64,000 bases of DNA from Methyloprofundus sedimenti (GCF_002072955.1 NZ_LPUF01000004.1:1-64000); one strand, 5' to 3'. Positions 8,510 through 18,350 are shown, counted from the first letter of the stretch. Made by a program: numbers and translations. The notes: generated by a model not told the origin, from the letters alone.

Positions 8510-9204
8510 TGACCGATTACCGACTAAGGAAAACGAGGGTTCAAATCCCGAATTGCGAAACTATTGGCAAATCAACTACAAAAGAGATTCGTCAGGAATG
8601 CTCAGTATCAACGGCATACAGCACAGCATGTCGCTATTCAGTTAGTATACGCACTCGGTCTGTGATATCCGCCACATGCTTCAAGGCTTATTAATCAAGC
8701 TGGTTATCTGGCGATAAAGCCATTGCGTTGCTTTCAAGTGAGTTTTTTATTGAGCATGAAATGATCTTTATCTTCAACACCATGTATATAAAAACCTTGT
8801 TTAGCCAAGTCAATTCATAATACCGCTAGTGTTGTATTTTTAATATTTGCAGTATCATGATTTAAGATTTGCTTCATTGATATTTTGCTGTAATTTAGTA
8901 ACTATCATTCTGGTGCCTTTGAGGCCGTTTGGAAAAGTGACTCGAACCATGCAGTTAGGTCTTTGATGTATTAGTGTGTATACTTCGCGCGGCCCATATG
9001 CGGTTTTCTAGCAACCGATTTTAACCGATAGCCGCTTGCGATGCGTCTATTTCAGCGCCTTACTCTCGACTAAAATCAGCGCTCTATACAACCGCACCCG
9101 TGACTGCACAAAGTATATTAGTGCCAGATTCCTAACAACGAATTTAACTAAAATGAATTGTGTAAAAAACAATATACCCTTCCTTTTTTATGGAGAACAC
9201 TTAA
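8510..9204. other. Gene-free stretch of about 700 bases
   Basis: No frame with family-like composition is present. It contains a degenerate relative of the interspersed repeat near 8547 and an A+T-rich leader with the ribosome-binding site TATGGAGAA before the next gene. A short open frame at 8506-8694 has no recognisable features. Confidence 0.5.
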
Positions 9205-9783
9205 ATGTTTAGACTAAAACCTATTATCGTATTGCTTGCTATGCTGTCAGCGCTATTTGTTTTAAATGGTTGTGCCAGACCCGAAGGCAGCACCAAAGCT
9301 GATAAAATCAGTTATATTCATAAAATGAGATCTACAGACTTAGCCGAACTATATAAATTAGCACCAGGGGCAAAGACGCATATTGCCAGTGCCTATGGGT
9401 ATGCCGTTTTTAATAACATGGGCATCAATGTATTTGTGGTATCAACAGGTCAGGGTTACGGTGTGGCACGCAATAATAAAACAGGCAAAGACACCTATAT
9501 GAAAATGTTTTCTGCGGGTGTCGGCGTAGGACTGGGTGTTAAAGATTTTCGCGGTATATTTGTCTTTGCCAACAAAACGGTTTTTGATCGTTTTGTTGAT
9601 ATTGGCTGGAACGTACAAGGTCAGGCGGATGCGGCAGCAAAACTTGACAACAAAGGTGGTGCAGTTTCAGTCGCAATAGAAGTTGCACCGGGTATCTTCT
9701 TATATCAATTCACAAAAAGTGGCCTGGCTGCACAAGCGACCATTCAGGGTACAAAGTTCTGGAAGGATAAAGAGTTAAATTAA
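9205..9783 (+). CDS. SYLF (YSC84-like) domain lipoprotein
   Basis: A 192-residue exported lipoprotein. The signal segment MFRLKPIIVLLAMLSALF is followed by a Cys at residue 23 in VLNGCARPE, a lipobox-like site. The body is the SYLF fold: AKTHIASAYGYAVFNNM, a glycine-rich middle (FSAGVGVGLGVKDFRGIFVFAN), and the C-terminal GGAVSVAIEVAPGIFLYQFT strand pattern. Eukaryotic SYLF proteins bind phosphoinositides; bacterial members are envelope proteins of unknown role. The gene is monocistronic with a clear GGAG ribosome-binding site. Confidence 0.85.
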   Translation: MFRLKPIIVLLAMLSALFVLNGCARPEGSTKADKISYIHKMRSTDLAELYKLAPGAKTHIASAYGYAVFNNMGINVFVVSTGQGYGVARNNKTGKDTYMKMFSAGVGVGLGVKDFRGIFVFANKTVFDRFVDIGWNVQGQADAAAKLDNKGGAVSVAIEVAPGIFLYQFTKSGLAAQATIQGTKFWKDKELN

Positions 9784-10006
9784 TATTTATCTAGTTAGGC
9801 GCCGTGCGGCTTTAAATGATCCGGAAAAAAATGATCGCCTGCGCAGATTGACATGATAGGTGCTATATTAAATTTTTGATTGACCTGACATTACGTAAAC
9901 GTATTATTTTCCTGGATAAAAAGGTGTACTTTTTGAGTATCGCGTTTGTTACAACTGACGTAACCAATATTGATCCCACAAGAACTCTTTATTTCACCCA
10001 AAGTCT

Positions 10007-10999
10007 ATGTTAAAAATATTACAGTTTGTCTTCATTGCGACTGTGATAACCGGTGCTACGGCGTGGGGCGCTTGTGCGCTATATTTTGGCGATTCGCATA
10101 CCGGGACGCTGCAAATTTTCCTCGCTGCTGGCTTTGCTGTGTCCGGCCTGGTCGCTCTTGTTGGGCTATACTTCCCTGCCGTGCGCTATCGGTTGTTAGC
10201 TATACACGGCGTGTTATTTATTGCTGTATTAAGCAATTGGTTAACTACAGCACCGAGGAATGACCGGCCGTGGCAACAAGATGTAGCTACGCTGGCGTAT
10301 GCAACTTTTGATGATGATCGGGTGACAGTGCATAATATTCGTAACTTTTCTTATCGCAATGAGTTTGACTATCAACCGGCCTATTATCAGCAAAGTTATG
10401 ATTTAAACAAGCTGGAAGGTGCGGATTTGTTCGCTATTTACTGGATGGGGCCGGCGATTGCACACACCATTATGAGCTTTCGGTTCAGTGATGGAAAGCA
10501 TTTGGCCTTTTCCATTGAGGCGCGCAAGGAACAAAATGAAGCATACTCAACAATTAAAGGCTTTTTCCGCCAATACGAACTGATTTATATTGTCGCTGAT
10601 GAGCGTGATGTTATTGGTTTGCGTACCACCTACCGACACGATCCACCAGAACAGGTTTATCTCTATCAGTTGCAAGGTAGCAAGGCTGAAGCGCTGCGTT
10701 TGTTAATGGCGTATTTGCATGAAATTAATAGCCTCAGTGAGCATCCTGTTTTTTATAATACAATGACTAATAATTGCACCACAGGTATCTGGATGCATTC
10801 ACTTATCAATCCGGAACCTCTGCCTTTTTCCTGGAAAATTTTATTAAGCGGCTATGTACCACAGTATCTTTATGAGTCGGGGAAATTAGATCAGCGTATC
10901 AGTTTTGCTGAGTTACAACGGCGAGCACACATCAATACGCGCGCTAATGATGCAGACAATAGCGTGGACTTTTCTCAAAGAATACGTAAACCCCTGTAA
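10007..10999 (+). CDS. DUF4105 (Lnb N-terminal periplasmic-like) membrane protein
   Basis: A 330-residue protein. Three or so N-terminal hydrophobic segments (LKILQFVFIATVITGATAW, IFLAAGFAVSGLVALVGLYF, LLAIHGVLFIAVL) are followed by a long periplasmic domain. The DUF4105 signature includes the Ser/His-rich MGPAIAHTIMSFRF, FSIEARKEQNEAYSTIKGFF, YIVADERDVIGLRTTYR and the NTMTNNCTTGIW motif with a Cys. The region resembles papain-like periplasmic domains; the Cys in NNCTT and His in AIAHT could be catalytic, but this is inference. The start ATG at 10007 has a weak ribosome-binding site. No operon partner. Confidence 0.8.
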   Translation: MLKILQFVFIATVITGATAWGACALYFGDSHTGTLQIFLAAGFAVSGLVALVGLYFPAVRYRLLAIHGVLFIAVLSNWLTTAPRNDRPWQQDVATLAYATFDDDRVTVHNIRNFSYRNEFDYQPAYYQQSYDLNKLEGADLFAIYWMGPAIAHTIMSFRFSDGKHLAFSIEARKEQNEAYSTIKGFFRQYELIYIVADERDVIGLRTTYRHDPPEQVYLYQLQGSKAEALRLLMAYLHEINSLSEHPVFYNTMTNNCTTGIWMHSLINPEPLPFSWKILLSGYVPQYLYESGKLDQRISFAELQRRAHINTRANDADNSVDFSQRIRKPL

Positions 11000-11403
11000 G
11001 CTAATTATCTTTAATGGCATTGAATTATGCAGCCGAAAAAACTCAGTTTAAATGTTCTCAATTTAACACAATTGTTTTTTGTCACCTTACCCATGTCTCA
11101 GATCGCCGGATGTACTCGTTTTGGTAAGGGCATAGTTCAACCTGGAAACCGCAGTTGACCGCTATAAAACATTATAAGTGACTGAATATAAAATATAATG
11201 ATTGTAAATGCTTGTCACCTGTTGGGTGACCATACACCATTTCACGGTTTTGTGGAGAAAAGCGCAGAATGAGATACCCGCGTATGCCAGATACGCGGTA
11301 GGCATTCGATGCATGGCAAACATCGCTGTTGAATAAGCATAAAAAAACCATGGCAGCAAAATATATCCAACAGCCTTGAGAGTATTAATGTTAGTAAATA
11401 ACT
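11000..11403. other. Intergenic stretch with only a doubtful 43-codon frame
   Basis: A plus-strand frame at 11027-11158 (start MQPKKLSLNVLNLTQLFF) has no family-like features and a poor ribosome-binding site. A minus-strand frame at 11162-11359 is Cys/Tyr/His-rich and not convincing. Nothing else is seen. Confidence 0.4.
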
Positions 11404-12279
11404 TTAGCCTGTAACAACAAAGCCTTCGGGTTCATTAATCACAGGATTGGACAAGCTGCCAATATTTTCAATTTCAATTTTTACCACTTGCCCGGCCCTC
11501 ATATAGCCCCGAGGTTGCATTTTTACGCCTACGCCACTTGGTGTACCTGTGGATATTACATCGCCAGGTTCTAAGGTCATTGCCTGACTTAAATAAGCGA
11601 TCATTTGATAAATATTGAAAATCATATGACTGGTATTGGAAAACTGGCGTAACTCATCATCCACCCAGGTTTTCAAGCTTAAATTATGCGGGTCCATAAT
11701 TTCATCTTTGGTCACTATCCACGGCCCCATGGGCCCATGTGTATCAAAGGATTTCCCTATCGTCCAGGTGGGTGTGCGAAACTGCCAGTCACGTACAGTA
11801 ACATCATTAACGATAGTGTAACCTGCAATGACTTCATCAGCTTTTTCCAGGGGTACATGCCTGCAACGCTGACCAATAACAAAAGCAAGTTCAACTTCAT
11901 AATCCAGTTTTTCTGAGACTGCAGGCAGATGTATTGCATCGCCATCAGCTATTACACAGCTACTTTGCTTGGTAAAAAACGTCGGATACTCAGGTTTTTC
12001 CTGAGCCGTTTCGGCAATATGATCGGCATAATTAAGACCGATACCTAAAAATTTCCCGGGCCTGGGAACGGGCGCGAGTAATTTAACTTCGTCTAAGGGA
12101 ATACGTGCTTGACGTCTATCAATTAATTCCTGCAAAGCTGCCATAGCAACCGTGCCTGTTTCTAAAAATTCCAGCATGCTTTGCGGTATATTATTTCGCG
12201 CCAAACCGTCCACAACGACGTCATCAACAACCGCGCCTACTCGACTAATACCCTGGTGTTTAAATGTTACTAATTTCAT
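11404..12279 (-). CDS. Fumarylacetoacetate hydrolase (FAH) family protein
   Basis: A 291-residue enzyme with an N-terminal small domain (MKLVTFKHQGISRVGAVVDD) and the FAH catalytic domain from about residue 70. Metal-binding signatures are present: GKFLGIGLNYADHIAE, DYEVELAFVIG (two Glu ligands) and YTIVNDVTVRDWQ (Asp ligand), then SFDTHGPMGPWIVT and the C-terminal DVISTGTPSGVG. Family members include 2-hydroxyhepta-2,4-diene-1,7-dioate isomerases, acylpyruvases and oxaloacetate decarboxylases. The substrate cannot be fixed, and no aromatic degradation genes are nearby. A housekeeping acylpyruvase or oxaloacetate-removing role is possible. Confidence 0.87.
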   Translation of the reverse strand: MKLVTFKHQGISRVGAVVDDVVVDGLARNNIPQSMLEFLETGTVAMAALQELIDRRQARIPLDEVKLLAPVPRPGKFLGIGLNYADHIAETAQEKPEYPTFFTKQSSCVIADGDAIHLPAVSEKLDYEVELAFVIGQRCRHVPLEKADEVIAGYTIVNDVTVRDWQFRTPTWTIGKSFDTHGPMGPWIVTKDEIMDPHNLSLKTWVDDELRQFSNTSHMIFNIYQMIAYLSQAMTLEPGDVISTGTPSGVGVKMQPRGYMRAGQVVKIEIENIGSLSNPVINEPEGFVVTG

Positions 12280-12402
12280 TGTTTATCCTATATGCTGGAA
12301 AAAAACTGTTGAGCGCGGGCGTTCTCGTACCACTACCACTACCGGAACAAGACAGGCCTTTCTTGTTTTTCGCGCATTACGTAGTTCAATCACTTTTTTA
12401 TG

Positions 12403-12423
12403 AGCGGACTAAAGTTCGCTCTA
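12403..12423 (-). repeat. 3'-end palindrome, copy A (after tgpA)
   Basis: AGCGGAC-TAAA-GTTCGCT on the plus strand, a 7-bp stem with one wobble and a TAAA loop. It ends 8 bases from the tgpA stop codon and is one of four copies that sit directly behind minus-strand stops. Confidence 0.65.
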
Positions 12424-12431
12424 CAGACAAC

Positions 12432-14399
12432 TTATCCTTTATTTTTATTTATCCGAAATGCTGATGCACTGGATTTTAATTGTTCCAGTGTTACTCCTTC
12501 TGTTTGTTTCGCATAACGAATTTGTACGTAGAGTTGAGTTATATGATCAAAGCTATCGGCAATATCGGGTAGTTGAGCGCTCACTCGACGAGCAAAATCA
12601 TTTGCTCCTTCATTAGCCTGTTTTATCAAACCGGTTTTTGCTAATTTTCGACAGGCTTTAGCGTAATAAATCTGCGCTTTATCTAATACGGGCGTTTGTT
12701 TACGCAACACATATATAGCTAAAAATATCGTGACTACGGCAACCAGTCCCATTAGCCAATAAAGCATGGATCTTAAGGTATCTATACCAAGCCCGGATAA
12801 AAAACTGAATTGCTGGCGGCGATCATAATTAATAATCCAGTGATGCCAGTTATAATCAACACTACTCCATAAGTTACGCGCCTGCCTTAATAAGGAAAGC
12901 GTTTGACTATCAAGCTGTATCGGGGCAAAGCTGACTGCGTTATTAGCTATCTGCTGTTCGATATTGACATCCTGTTCTATCCGTTCAGGCGCAATTGCGG
13001 TAGTTGGATCATATCTTACCCAGCCTTTATTTTGAATCCATACTTCCGACCAGGCATGGGCATTCGCTTGCCTGACTTCAATAAAATCACCTGTGGCATT
13101 AAATGTTCCGCCTTGATAACCACTGACAATCCGCGCAGGAATTCCGGCAACACGCATTAAATAAACAAAAGCTGACGCATAATGACCACAAAAACCCGCT
13201 CGAGTATCAAATAAAAAAGTTTCTATCGGCTTTTCATTCATCAAGGGCGGCATTAAGGTGTAATAAAATTCATTATTACGAAAATATGCGAATAGATTAT
13301 TAATAAATATTTCAGGGGGTGCATTAAAGCCGCCTAACTGGGTAACTAGCTTTTCTACCCTGCTTTCAACCTGGTTTGGCAGTTGTAAATTATCACTCAG
13401 TTCTGTTTTGGTAATATAACCCGTATTATATTGAGCATAAGAGGTGATCTTGTACTCGGCTCTTTTTCCTGGCGGTTCAGAGCTAAGTAGCTGGTGATTA
13501 CCATTTTCTTGTAACGGCCATTCATAAGTAGCTGGCATATCCAGGCCATATACCCAGTTTTTAGCTTGTGGTTCCATTAACAACTGGTACTGATAAGGCT
13601 TGCCAGTAAAACTGACTTTATCCAGATAACGTTTAAAATAAGTATTTCGAGTTTGCGTCCACTTTTTACCATCGGTATAAGAAAACACTGGCCCTCGCCA
13701 ATAACGCTCTGCATTCGGAGGCAAATCTCCAATAAATTTTGCTCGAAACACCAGCTCACCCGATAAACCTAACTGACTAATAGAACCGGGTTCTAGAGTA
13801 TCACTAAGTCCCGATTTCGCTTGATTTTCATTCTGTAAAAAAGACCATCTAGGTGCTTCTACCCGAGGGAAAAAAATAAACAGAATAATCATTAATGGCA
13901 GTGCCTGAAATAAAATCTTCCCTGCTGTTTTTAATGATGCCAAATTACTCTGATTAGCATTATTTATAATAATCAGCGTAACCAGTAGACTGACACAGAC
14001 TAACAATATATAAGCCGCCATCAATATATTCTGCAAATACAAAAACTGCGTTGCTGCGACAATAAATGCAAGGTAGACAATTAAATAGACATCCCGCAGG
14101 GTTTTAATTTCCAGCAATTTCATAGCTAAGGCAACGAGAAAAACAGCGGTCCCTGCATCACGACCGAAGACACCTTGATGCATTATTACCAGTAAACTTA
14201 TACCACTGAGTAATAATAAAAAAATCAGCAACTGATTTGGTAAATAGGCAGGATACCAGACGCAAACAAAACGCCAGACTAACAAGACTGAGAAAAATGC
14301 AAAAACAGGCAGAGGTACATGCAAGGCATGCGGAAGTGCTATTAATCCAATACAGATAAGTAGAAAAATAATGCTGCGCTGATTAATGGTCTGTTGCAT
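12432..14399 (-). CDS. tgpA: TgpA-type membrane transglutaminase-like protein (DUF3488/transglutaminase core)
   Basis: A 655-residue membrane protein. About six N-terminal transmembrane segments (residues 10-180) precede a periplasmic domain. The transglutaminase core is at roughly 385-475 with the papain-like triad Cys404 (GFCGHYAS), His448 (NAHAW) and Asp464 (RYDPT). One more helix near 550-570 leads to a cytoplasmic DUF4129-like tail. This is the standard TgpA layout. It normally sits in a cluster with a MoxR ATPase and a DUF58 protein, and both are upstream here, with rlmJ in between. The cluster's function is thought to involve protein processing or envelope integrity; the biochemical substrate is unknown. 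It starts 6 bases after the rlmJ stop. Confidence 0.9.
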   Translation of the reverse strand: MQQTINQRSIIFLLICIGLIALPHALHVPLPVFAFFSVLLVWRFVCVWYPAYLPNQLLIFLLLLSGISLLVIMHQGVFGRDAGTAVFLVALAMKLLEIKTLRDVYLIVYLAFIVAATQFLYLQNILMAAYILLVCVSLLVTLIIINNANQSNLASLKTAGKILFQALPLMIILFIFFPRVEAPRWSFLQNENQAKSGLSDTLEPGSISQLGLSGELVFRAKFIGDLPPNAERYWRGPVFSYTDGKKWTQTRNTYFKRYLDKVSFTGKPYQYQLLMEPQAKNWVYGLDMPATYEWPLQENGNHQLLSSEPPGKRAEYKITSYAQYNTGYITKTELSDNLQLPNQVESRVEKLVTQLGGFNAPPEIFINNLFAYFRNNEFYYTLMPPLMNEKPIETFLFDTRAGFCGHYASAFVYLMRVAGIPARIVSGYQGGTFNATGDFIEVRQANAHAWSEVWIQNKGWVRYDPTTAIAPERIEQDVNIEQQIANNAVSFAPIQLDSQTLSLLRQARNLWSSVDYNWHHWIINYDRRQQFSFLSGLGIDTLRSMLYWLMGLVAVVTIFLAIYVLRKQTPVLDKAQIYYAKACRKLAKTGLIKQANEGANDFARRVSAQLPDIADSFDHITQLYVQIRYAKQTEGVTLEQLKSSASAFRINKNKG

Positions 14400-14405
14400 A
14401 AACGA

Positions 14406-15260
14406 TTATTCATCCTTTAATTGTTTTATACGGTAATAGCCTTGATTAGCTATCCCTAACTGCTCTGCCAGATAAGGTAAAGCTTTTTGCATTTCTGTCT
14501 TTAATGTCCAGGGAGGATTTATTACAATCATGCCGCTAGCTGTCATGCCGAGCGCCTGGCTATCAGCTAACTGACCCAGCTCAAAGAGCTGTACATTTTG
14601 CAAGCTGCTGGACAGTATTTTTTGCTCTAATTCATCGATACGCAGCCGTTCCACAACCGGGTACCAAAGCGCATAAATTCCCGTGGTAAAGCGTTTATAT
14701 AGCTGCTCCAGTGTTTCTATAACCTGCTTATAATCCGTTTTCATTTCATAGGAAGGGTCTATAAGCACCAGGCCGCGGCGTTGCTGAGGGGGCATATTAG
14801 AAATGCAACGCTTAAATCCGTCTTCATGCGCTATCTGCACACGCTTATCTTTATTGACCGATTGGCGCAGTAGCTCGATCTCGGTATTGTGCAGCTCATA
14901 TAAAAATAAACGATCCTGACTGCGCATTAAATGTCTGGCGATCATAGGGGAACCAGGGTAGCGAGTTAATTCATCCTGAGTATTAAATGCTTTGATCACA
15001 TTCATGTAGTTAATAATGGCTGCAGGAGCATGATCTGCCTGTTCGGATTTTTGCCATAGCGCACCTATGCCTTGCTGGTATTCCTGCGTTTTCTCTGCCT
15101 GCTCACTCACTAATGAGTAATTTCCTGCACCGGCATGAGTGTCAACATAACAGAACGGTTTTTGTTTCTTGTTTAAATGCTCAAGGATATGAATTAATAC
15201 GCTGTGTTTTAATACATCGGCAAAATTGCCTGCATGATATGAATGACGATAACTGAGCAT
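14406..15260 (-). CDS. rlmJ: 23S rRNA (adenine(2030)-N6)-methyltransferase RlmJ
   Basis: A 284-residue SAM-dependent enzyme that methylates A2030 of 23S rRNA. It has the diagnostic opening MLSYRHSYHAGNFADVLKH, the SAM-binding YVDTHAGAGNYSL, and the catalytic loop VLIDPSYE (DPSY variant of the DPPY motif). Length is typical. It is inserted between the DUF58 gene and tgpA on the same strand, 95 bases from the former and 6 from the latter, so it is probably co-transcribed with tgpA although its job is unrelated. Confidence 0.93.
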   Translation of the reverse strand: MLSYRHSYHAGNFADVLKHSVLIHILEHLNKKQKPFCYVDTHAGAGNYSLVSEQAEKTQEYQQGIGALWQKSEQADHAPAAIINYMNVIKAFNTQDELTRYPGSPMIARHLMRSQDRLFLYELHNTEIELLRQSVNKDKRVQIAHEDGFKRCISNMPPQQRRGLVLIDPSYEMKTDYKQVIETLEQLYKRFTTGIYALWYPVVERLRIDELEQKILSSSLQNVQLFELGQLADSQALGMTASGMIVINPPWTLKTEMQKALPYLAEQLGIANQGYYRIKQLKDE

Positions 15261-15355
15261 AGGTTTTTTATTAAAGAGTGGAGTTAGTTAACTTACTGGC
15301 TGTCTATTGGGAAATCTAATGCTCTATGTTCTCGTTTAACGTCAAGAAATTCGCT

Positions 15356-16258
15356 CTACGCCAGAGCTAATGCTGTTAAACATTGTGTAGCATGTTGATT
15401 GCCCCGGTTTGGTTCTATTATAAGTCCCATTAACTTAAACCCATACTCCATCCCTGCCTTGTCTGCTTCTAACACCCAGCGGCACATCTGGCTTAAACGC
15501 TCTTCATGGTCTGAACCCTGAGTTTGCTCATAATCTAACCAGATTTCTGAACTCTGTACACCGCTATATTGTCGGGTAAATAAGCCTTGCCCCTTGGCAT
15601 AGGCGCGCCAGTGAATATGTCGAATACCATCGCCCGACTGATAGCGCTGTAGCCCATAAAAATCATCCTGACCTTTTTCTGTATTGCCTTGCATACCCTG
15701 ACTACTGTTATTTTCAGGCAAGGGGCAATCTTGCATACTTGGGCGTGGATAAACTAATGTTTTAATTTCTATATTTAAGCGGTGCCATGCGCGAAACAAG
15801 CCAAAAGGATAGCAACTAAAAATAACAGGCCGGCTAAGCACAAACCAACCGCGCTGGTTAACTTTTTGAGGCAGGCTGATGCGCATATTTTGCTGCGCGT
15901 TGATATCACAAAACTGCATACTTTCCTGTGCCAAGCCTAGTTGTATACTATAACGCTTGGTATTGCCGGGATTATCAATTATCAGACTGTTGGTGGCAAA
16001 CTCACCTGCAAAGATGTCAGGGCACTGCGTTTTTTTTATAAGCAGGCCTTCCAGTGAATTGACGGTATGTAAAATGGTGATAAAAAACAGACTGGCAAGT
16101 AAAAAACACAGCAAATAAACCAGATTATTATTATAAATAAATGCGATTAGCAATAATATTGTAATCAGCAACACGAAGCCTAGTCCGCGCTTTGTAGGCA
16201 ATATATAAATTCGCCTATAACTTAGGCGTATAGGTTGTGAAGATGGCGTGGATTTCAT
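15356..16258 (-). CDS. DUF58 domain-containing protein
   Basis: A 300-residue protein with two N-terminal transmembrane helices (GLGFVLLITILLLIAFIY and VYLLCFLLASLFFITIL) and a C-terminal DUF58 domain. The domain's landmark, the YQSGDGIRHIHWRAYAKGQGL segment, is close to the family R-x-Y-x2-GD-x2-R-x-IHW-x2-A pattern. DUF58 proteins are partners of MoxR-type AAA ATPases and resemble von Willebrand A adaptors. The moxR gene lies 42 bases upstream and tgpA two genes downstream, giving the familiar MoxR-DUF58-TgpA set. The molecular role is inferred from that context. Confidence 0.88.
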   Translation of the reverse strand: MKSTPSSQPIRLSYRRIYILPTKRGLGFVLLITILLLIAFIYNNNLVYLLCFLLASLFFITILHTVNSLEGLLIKKTQCPDIFAGEFATNSLIIDNPGNTKRYSIQLGLAQESMQFCDINAQQNMRISLPQKVNQRGWFVLSRPVIFSCYPFGLFRAWHRLNIEIKTLVYPRPSMQDCPLPENNSSQGMQGNTEKGQDDFYGLQRYQSGDGIRHIHWRAYAKGQGLFTRQYSGVQSSEIWLDYEQTQGSDHEERLSQMCRWVLEADKAGMEYGFKLMGLIIEPNRGNQHATQCLTALALA

Positions 16259-16300
16259 ATCTAAAAAAACAACTCCTACACGAGAGAGTAAAGCATCCCC

Positions 16301-17206
16301 CTAAGGGATAGCAACATTCGCTAGCAAAGGGGCAACAATATTCTCTGAATTGCTGTATCCAGCGCGTAATCTATGCCCGGCAACAGGTCCCAGGACCATT
16401 TGCACATCTTCTGGTATCACTTCTTCTCGTTGCTGCATATAGGCCCATGCTTTTGCTGAATTCAGTAAAGCCAATCCTGCCCGGGGCGATAAGCCGGTAT
16501 GATATTCTTCTGACTCGCGGGTGAATTTTATCAGAGCTTGTATATAGTCCAGTAAAGCAGGCGAAGCGTAAATGTCCTGTACTGCTTGTTGCATGTACAA
16601 TAATTTTTCGGCAGGCAATTGTGCATCGAGTGTTGCAATTAATTTATAACGATTTTGCCCGGTCAATAATTCTCGTTCAGCATCATGATCAGGGTAGCCC
16701 AATTCTATACGCATTAAAAAACGGTCTAATTGCGATTCCGGCAAAGGAAATGTGCCTAGTTGATGGCTTGGGTTTTGAGTTGCAATGACAAAAAATGGCA
16801 GCGGCAAGCGATATGTTTGCCCTTCCACTGTAACTTGTCGCTCCTCCATCGCTTCCAATAAAGCACTTTGAGCTTTAGGCGTCGCACGATTGATTTCATC
16901 GGCTAAAACCATTTGTTTGAAAATCGCACCTTTATGAAATGTAAATTGATGCTGATCGGGATTATAAATGGTAGCGCCGATAATATCCGCGGGTAACAGG
17001 TCACTGGTAAACTGGATACGCTGATACTCCAGGCCCATTAACTTTGCCAGAGTATGCGCGAGAGTGGTTTTTCCGACTCCGGGTATATCTTCAATCAGTA
17101 AATGACCGCCCGTTAATAAACAACAGAGCGAAAGCCGAATTTGCTGTTCTTTGCCCAGTATAATATTGCTTGCTGATTGTATAACTCGACCGAGCGTCTG
17201 GTGCAT
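16301..17206 (-). CDS. MoxR-family AAA+ ATPase
   Basis: A 301-residue AAA+ ATPase with Walker A GVGKTTL near residue 45, Walker B MVLADEINR near 105, sensor-1 FFVIATQNP and the C-terminal lid GLSPRAGLALLNSAKAWA typical of MoxR. These ATPases act as chaperones for protein maturation, usually with a DUF58/VWA partner, which follows immediately. It is the first gene of the moxR-DUF58-rlmJ-tgpA run. In methylotrophs MoxR was named for methanol dehydrogenase maturation, but this genomic setting is the general TgpA cluster, so a link to methanol oxidation should not be assumed. Confidence 0.9.
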   Translation of the reverse strand: MHQTLGRVIQSASNIILGKEQQIRLSLCCLLTGGHLLIEDIPGVGKTTLAHTLAKLMGLEYQRIQFTSDLLPADIIGATIYNPDQHQFTFHKGAIFKQMVLADEINRATPKAQSALLEAMEERQVTVEGQTYRLPLPFFVIATQNPSHQLGTFPLPESQLDRFLMRIELGYPDHDAERELLTGQNRYKLIATLDAQLPAEKLLYMQQAVQDIYASPALLDYIQALIKFTRESEEYHTGLSPRAGLALLNSAKAWAYMQQREEVIPEDVQMVLGPVAGHRLRAGYSNSENIVAPLLANVAIP

Positions 17207-17488
17207 GAAATATCCTTATTTTTTAATCTTACAATTATTTGGTTTACTACAGATAAGTGGTTTAAATGCTGTCATTCTCAGTCACTATTATTAAGGCAGA
17301 TTTAGAGAAGCCAGCTATATTGGATGTGCTGACGTCAGGAAGCGCATCACTCGCGAAGACGTGCTTCGTACCCCAAGCACATCATATGCTTAACTTAAGA
17401 ATGTAGGGGTTAATAAAATTCTATAGTTTTTAGCTAACGAAACCCAGCGTGAACACATTCTAATTATTTCAAATCCGCTTTATGCTAA

Positions 17489-18334
17489 CTACTTACCCAA
17501 AATACCTTTCACTGCATGCAATAGGTCAGCAGGTAAAACCACCGTTTTAGAATTATCTGATTCAGATAATTCACGCATCGCCTCGATATATTTTTCGCCT
17601 AATAAATAGGTTGCCGGTAGCTCTTTATCTTTAAGTGCCGCAGTAATACTTTCTATCGCTTTACCACTCGCATCTGCTAACAAGATTTTTGCTTGTGCAT
17701 CACGGCGTGATGCTTCCAAACGACCATCCGCTTCTAGAATAGCCGCTTGTTTTGCACCTTCTGCTCGCGTTACCGCAGCTCGACGCTGACGCTCAGCAGC
17801 ACTTTGCTCTTCCATCGAAGCTTGCATTGTGGTTGACGGATTAATATCCTGGATTTCCACTGTTTTAAGGGTGATACCCCAATCAGCAATATCATCAGAG
17901 ATACCATCTTTTAATTTTTGTTTAATATGGTCTCTGGAAGACAAGGCATCATCTAAAGACATTTCGCCAATAATCGCTCTTAATGAAGTTTGAATCAGCT
18001 TTTCTATAGCAAGCACAAAATTTTCTACACCATAGACTGCTTTTTCTGGCGAAATAATATTGATATAGGCTATGGCATTAGCAACTATAACTGCATTATC
18101 TTTGGTAATGACTTCCTGTGAGGGTATATCCAGCACGATGTCTTTGGTGGTTAACCTTTCAACAATTGAATCCACATAGGGAATGACAAAATTTAGTCCC
18201 GGGGTCAAAGTTGAATGATATTTCCCTAGTCGTTGTACGATATGCTTATAGCCCTGCGGGACTATTCTCACGCCTTTTATGACCGTAACAATAACCAGTA
18301 CGACTAATACTCCAACAACAGATAAACCTTCCAT
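17489..18334 (-). CDS. SPFH/Band 7 (stomatin-like, QmcA-type) membrane protein
   Basis: About 281 residues from ATG 18334 (a TTG two codons earlier is also open; GAGGATTGAGT precedes the ATG). A single N-terminal helix (LSVVGVLVVLVIVTVIKG) is followed by the SPFH/Band 7 domain (VPQGYKHIVQRLGKYHSTL, NFVIPYVDSI, LDIPSQEVITKDN) and an Ala/Glu-rich coiled coil (QSAAERQRRAAVTRAEGAKQ). These proteins oligomerise in membrane microdomains. The neighbouring nfeD gene, only 16 bases upstream on the same strand, is the classical partner. The pair probably forms a membrane quality-control scaffold. Confidence 0.9.
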   Translation of the reverse strand: MEGLSVVGVLVVLVIVTVIKGVRIVPQGYKHIVQRLGKYHSTLTPGLNFVIPYVDSIVERLTTKDIVLDIPSQEVITKDNAVIVANAIAYINIISPEKAVYGVENFVLAIEKLIQTSLRAIIGEMSLDDALSSRDHIKQKLKDGISDDIADWGITLKTVEIQDINPSTTMQASMEEQSAAERQRRAAVTRAEGAKQAAILEADGRLEASRRDAQAKILLADASGKAIESITAALKDKELPATYLLGEKYIEAMRELSESDNSKTVVLPADLLHAVKGILGK

Positions 18335-18350
18335 ACTCAATCCTCGTTTG

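Noticed and set aside
8537-8549. GGGTTCAAATCCC, which looks like a tRNA T-arm
   Set aside because: Only three stem pairs hold, no matching acceptor strand or anticodon arm lies about 60 bases upstream, and the bases behind it match the interspersed repeat instead.
11162-11359. A 65-codon minus-strand frame after the FAH gene
   Set aside because: Composition is not protein-like and there is no plausible start signal.
16301-17206. Link of the MoxR ATPase to methanol dehydrogenase maturation
   Set aside because: The name suggests it, but the neighbours (DUF58, TgpA) show the general MoxR-TgpA cluster and no mxa genes are present.
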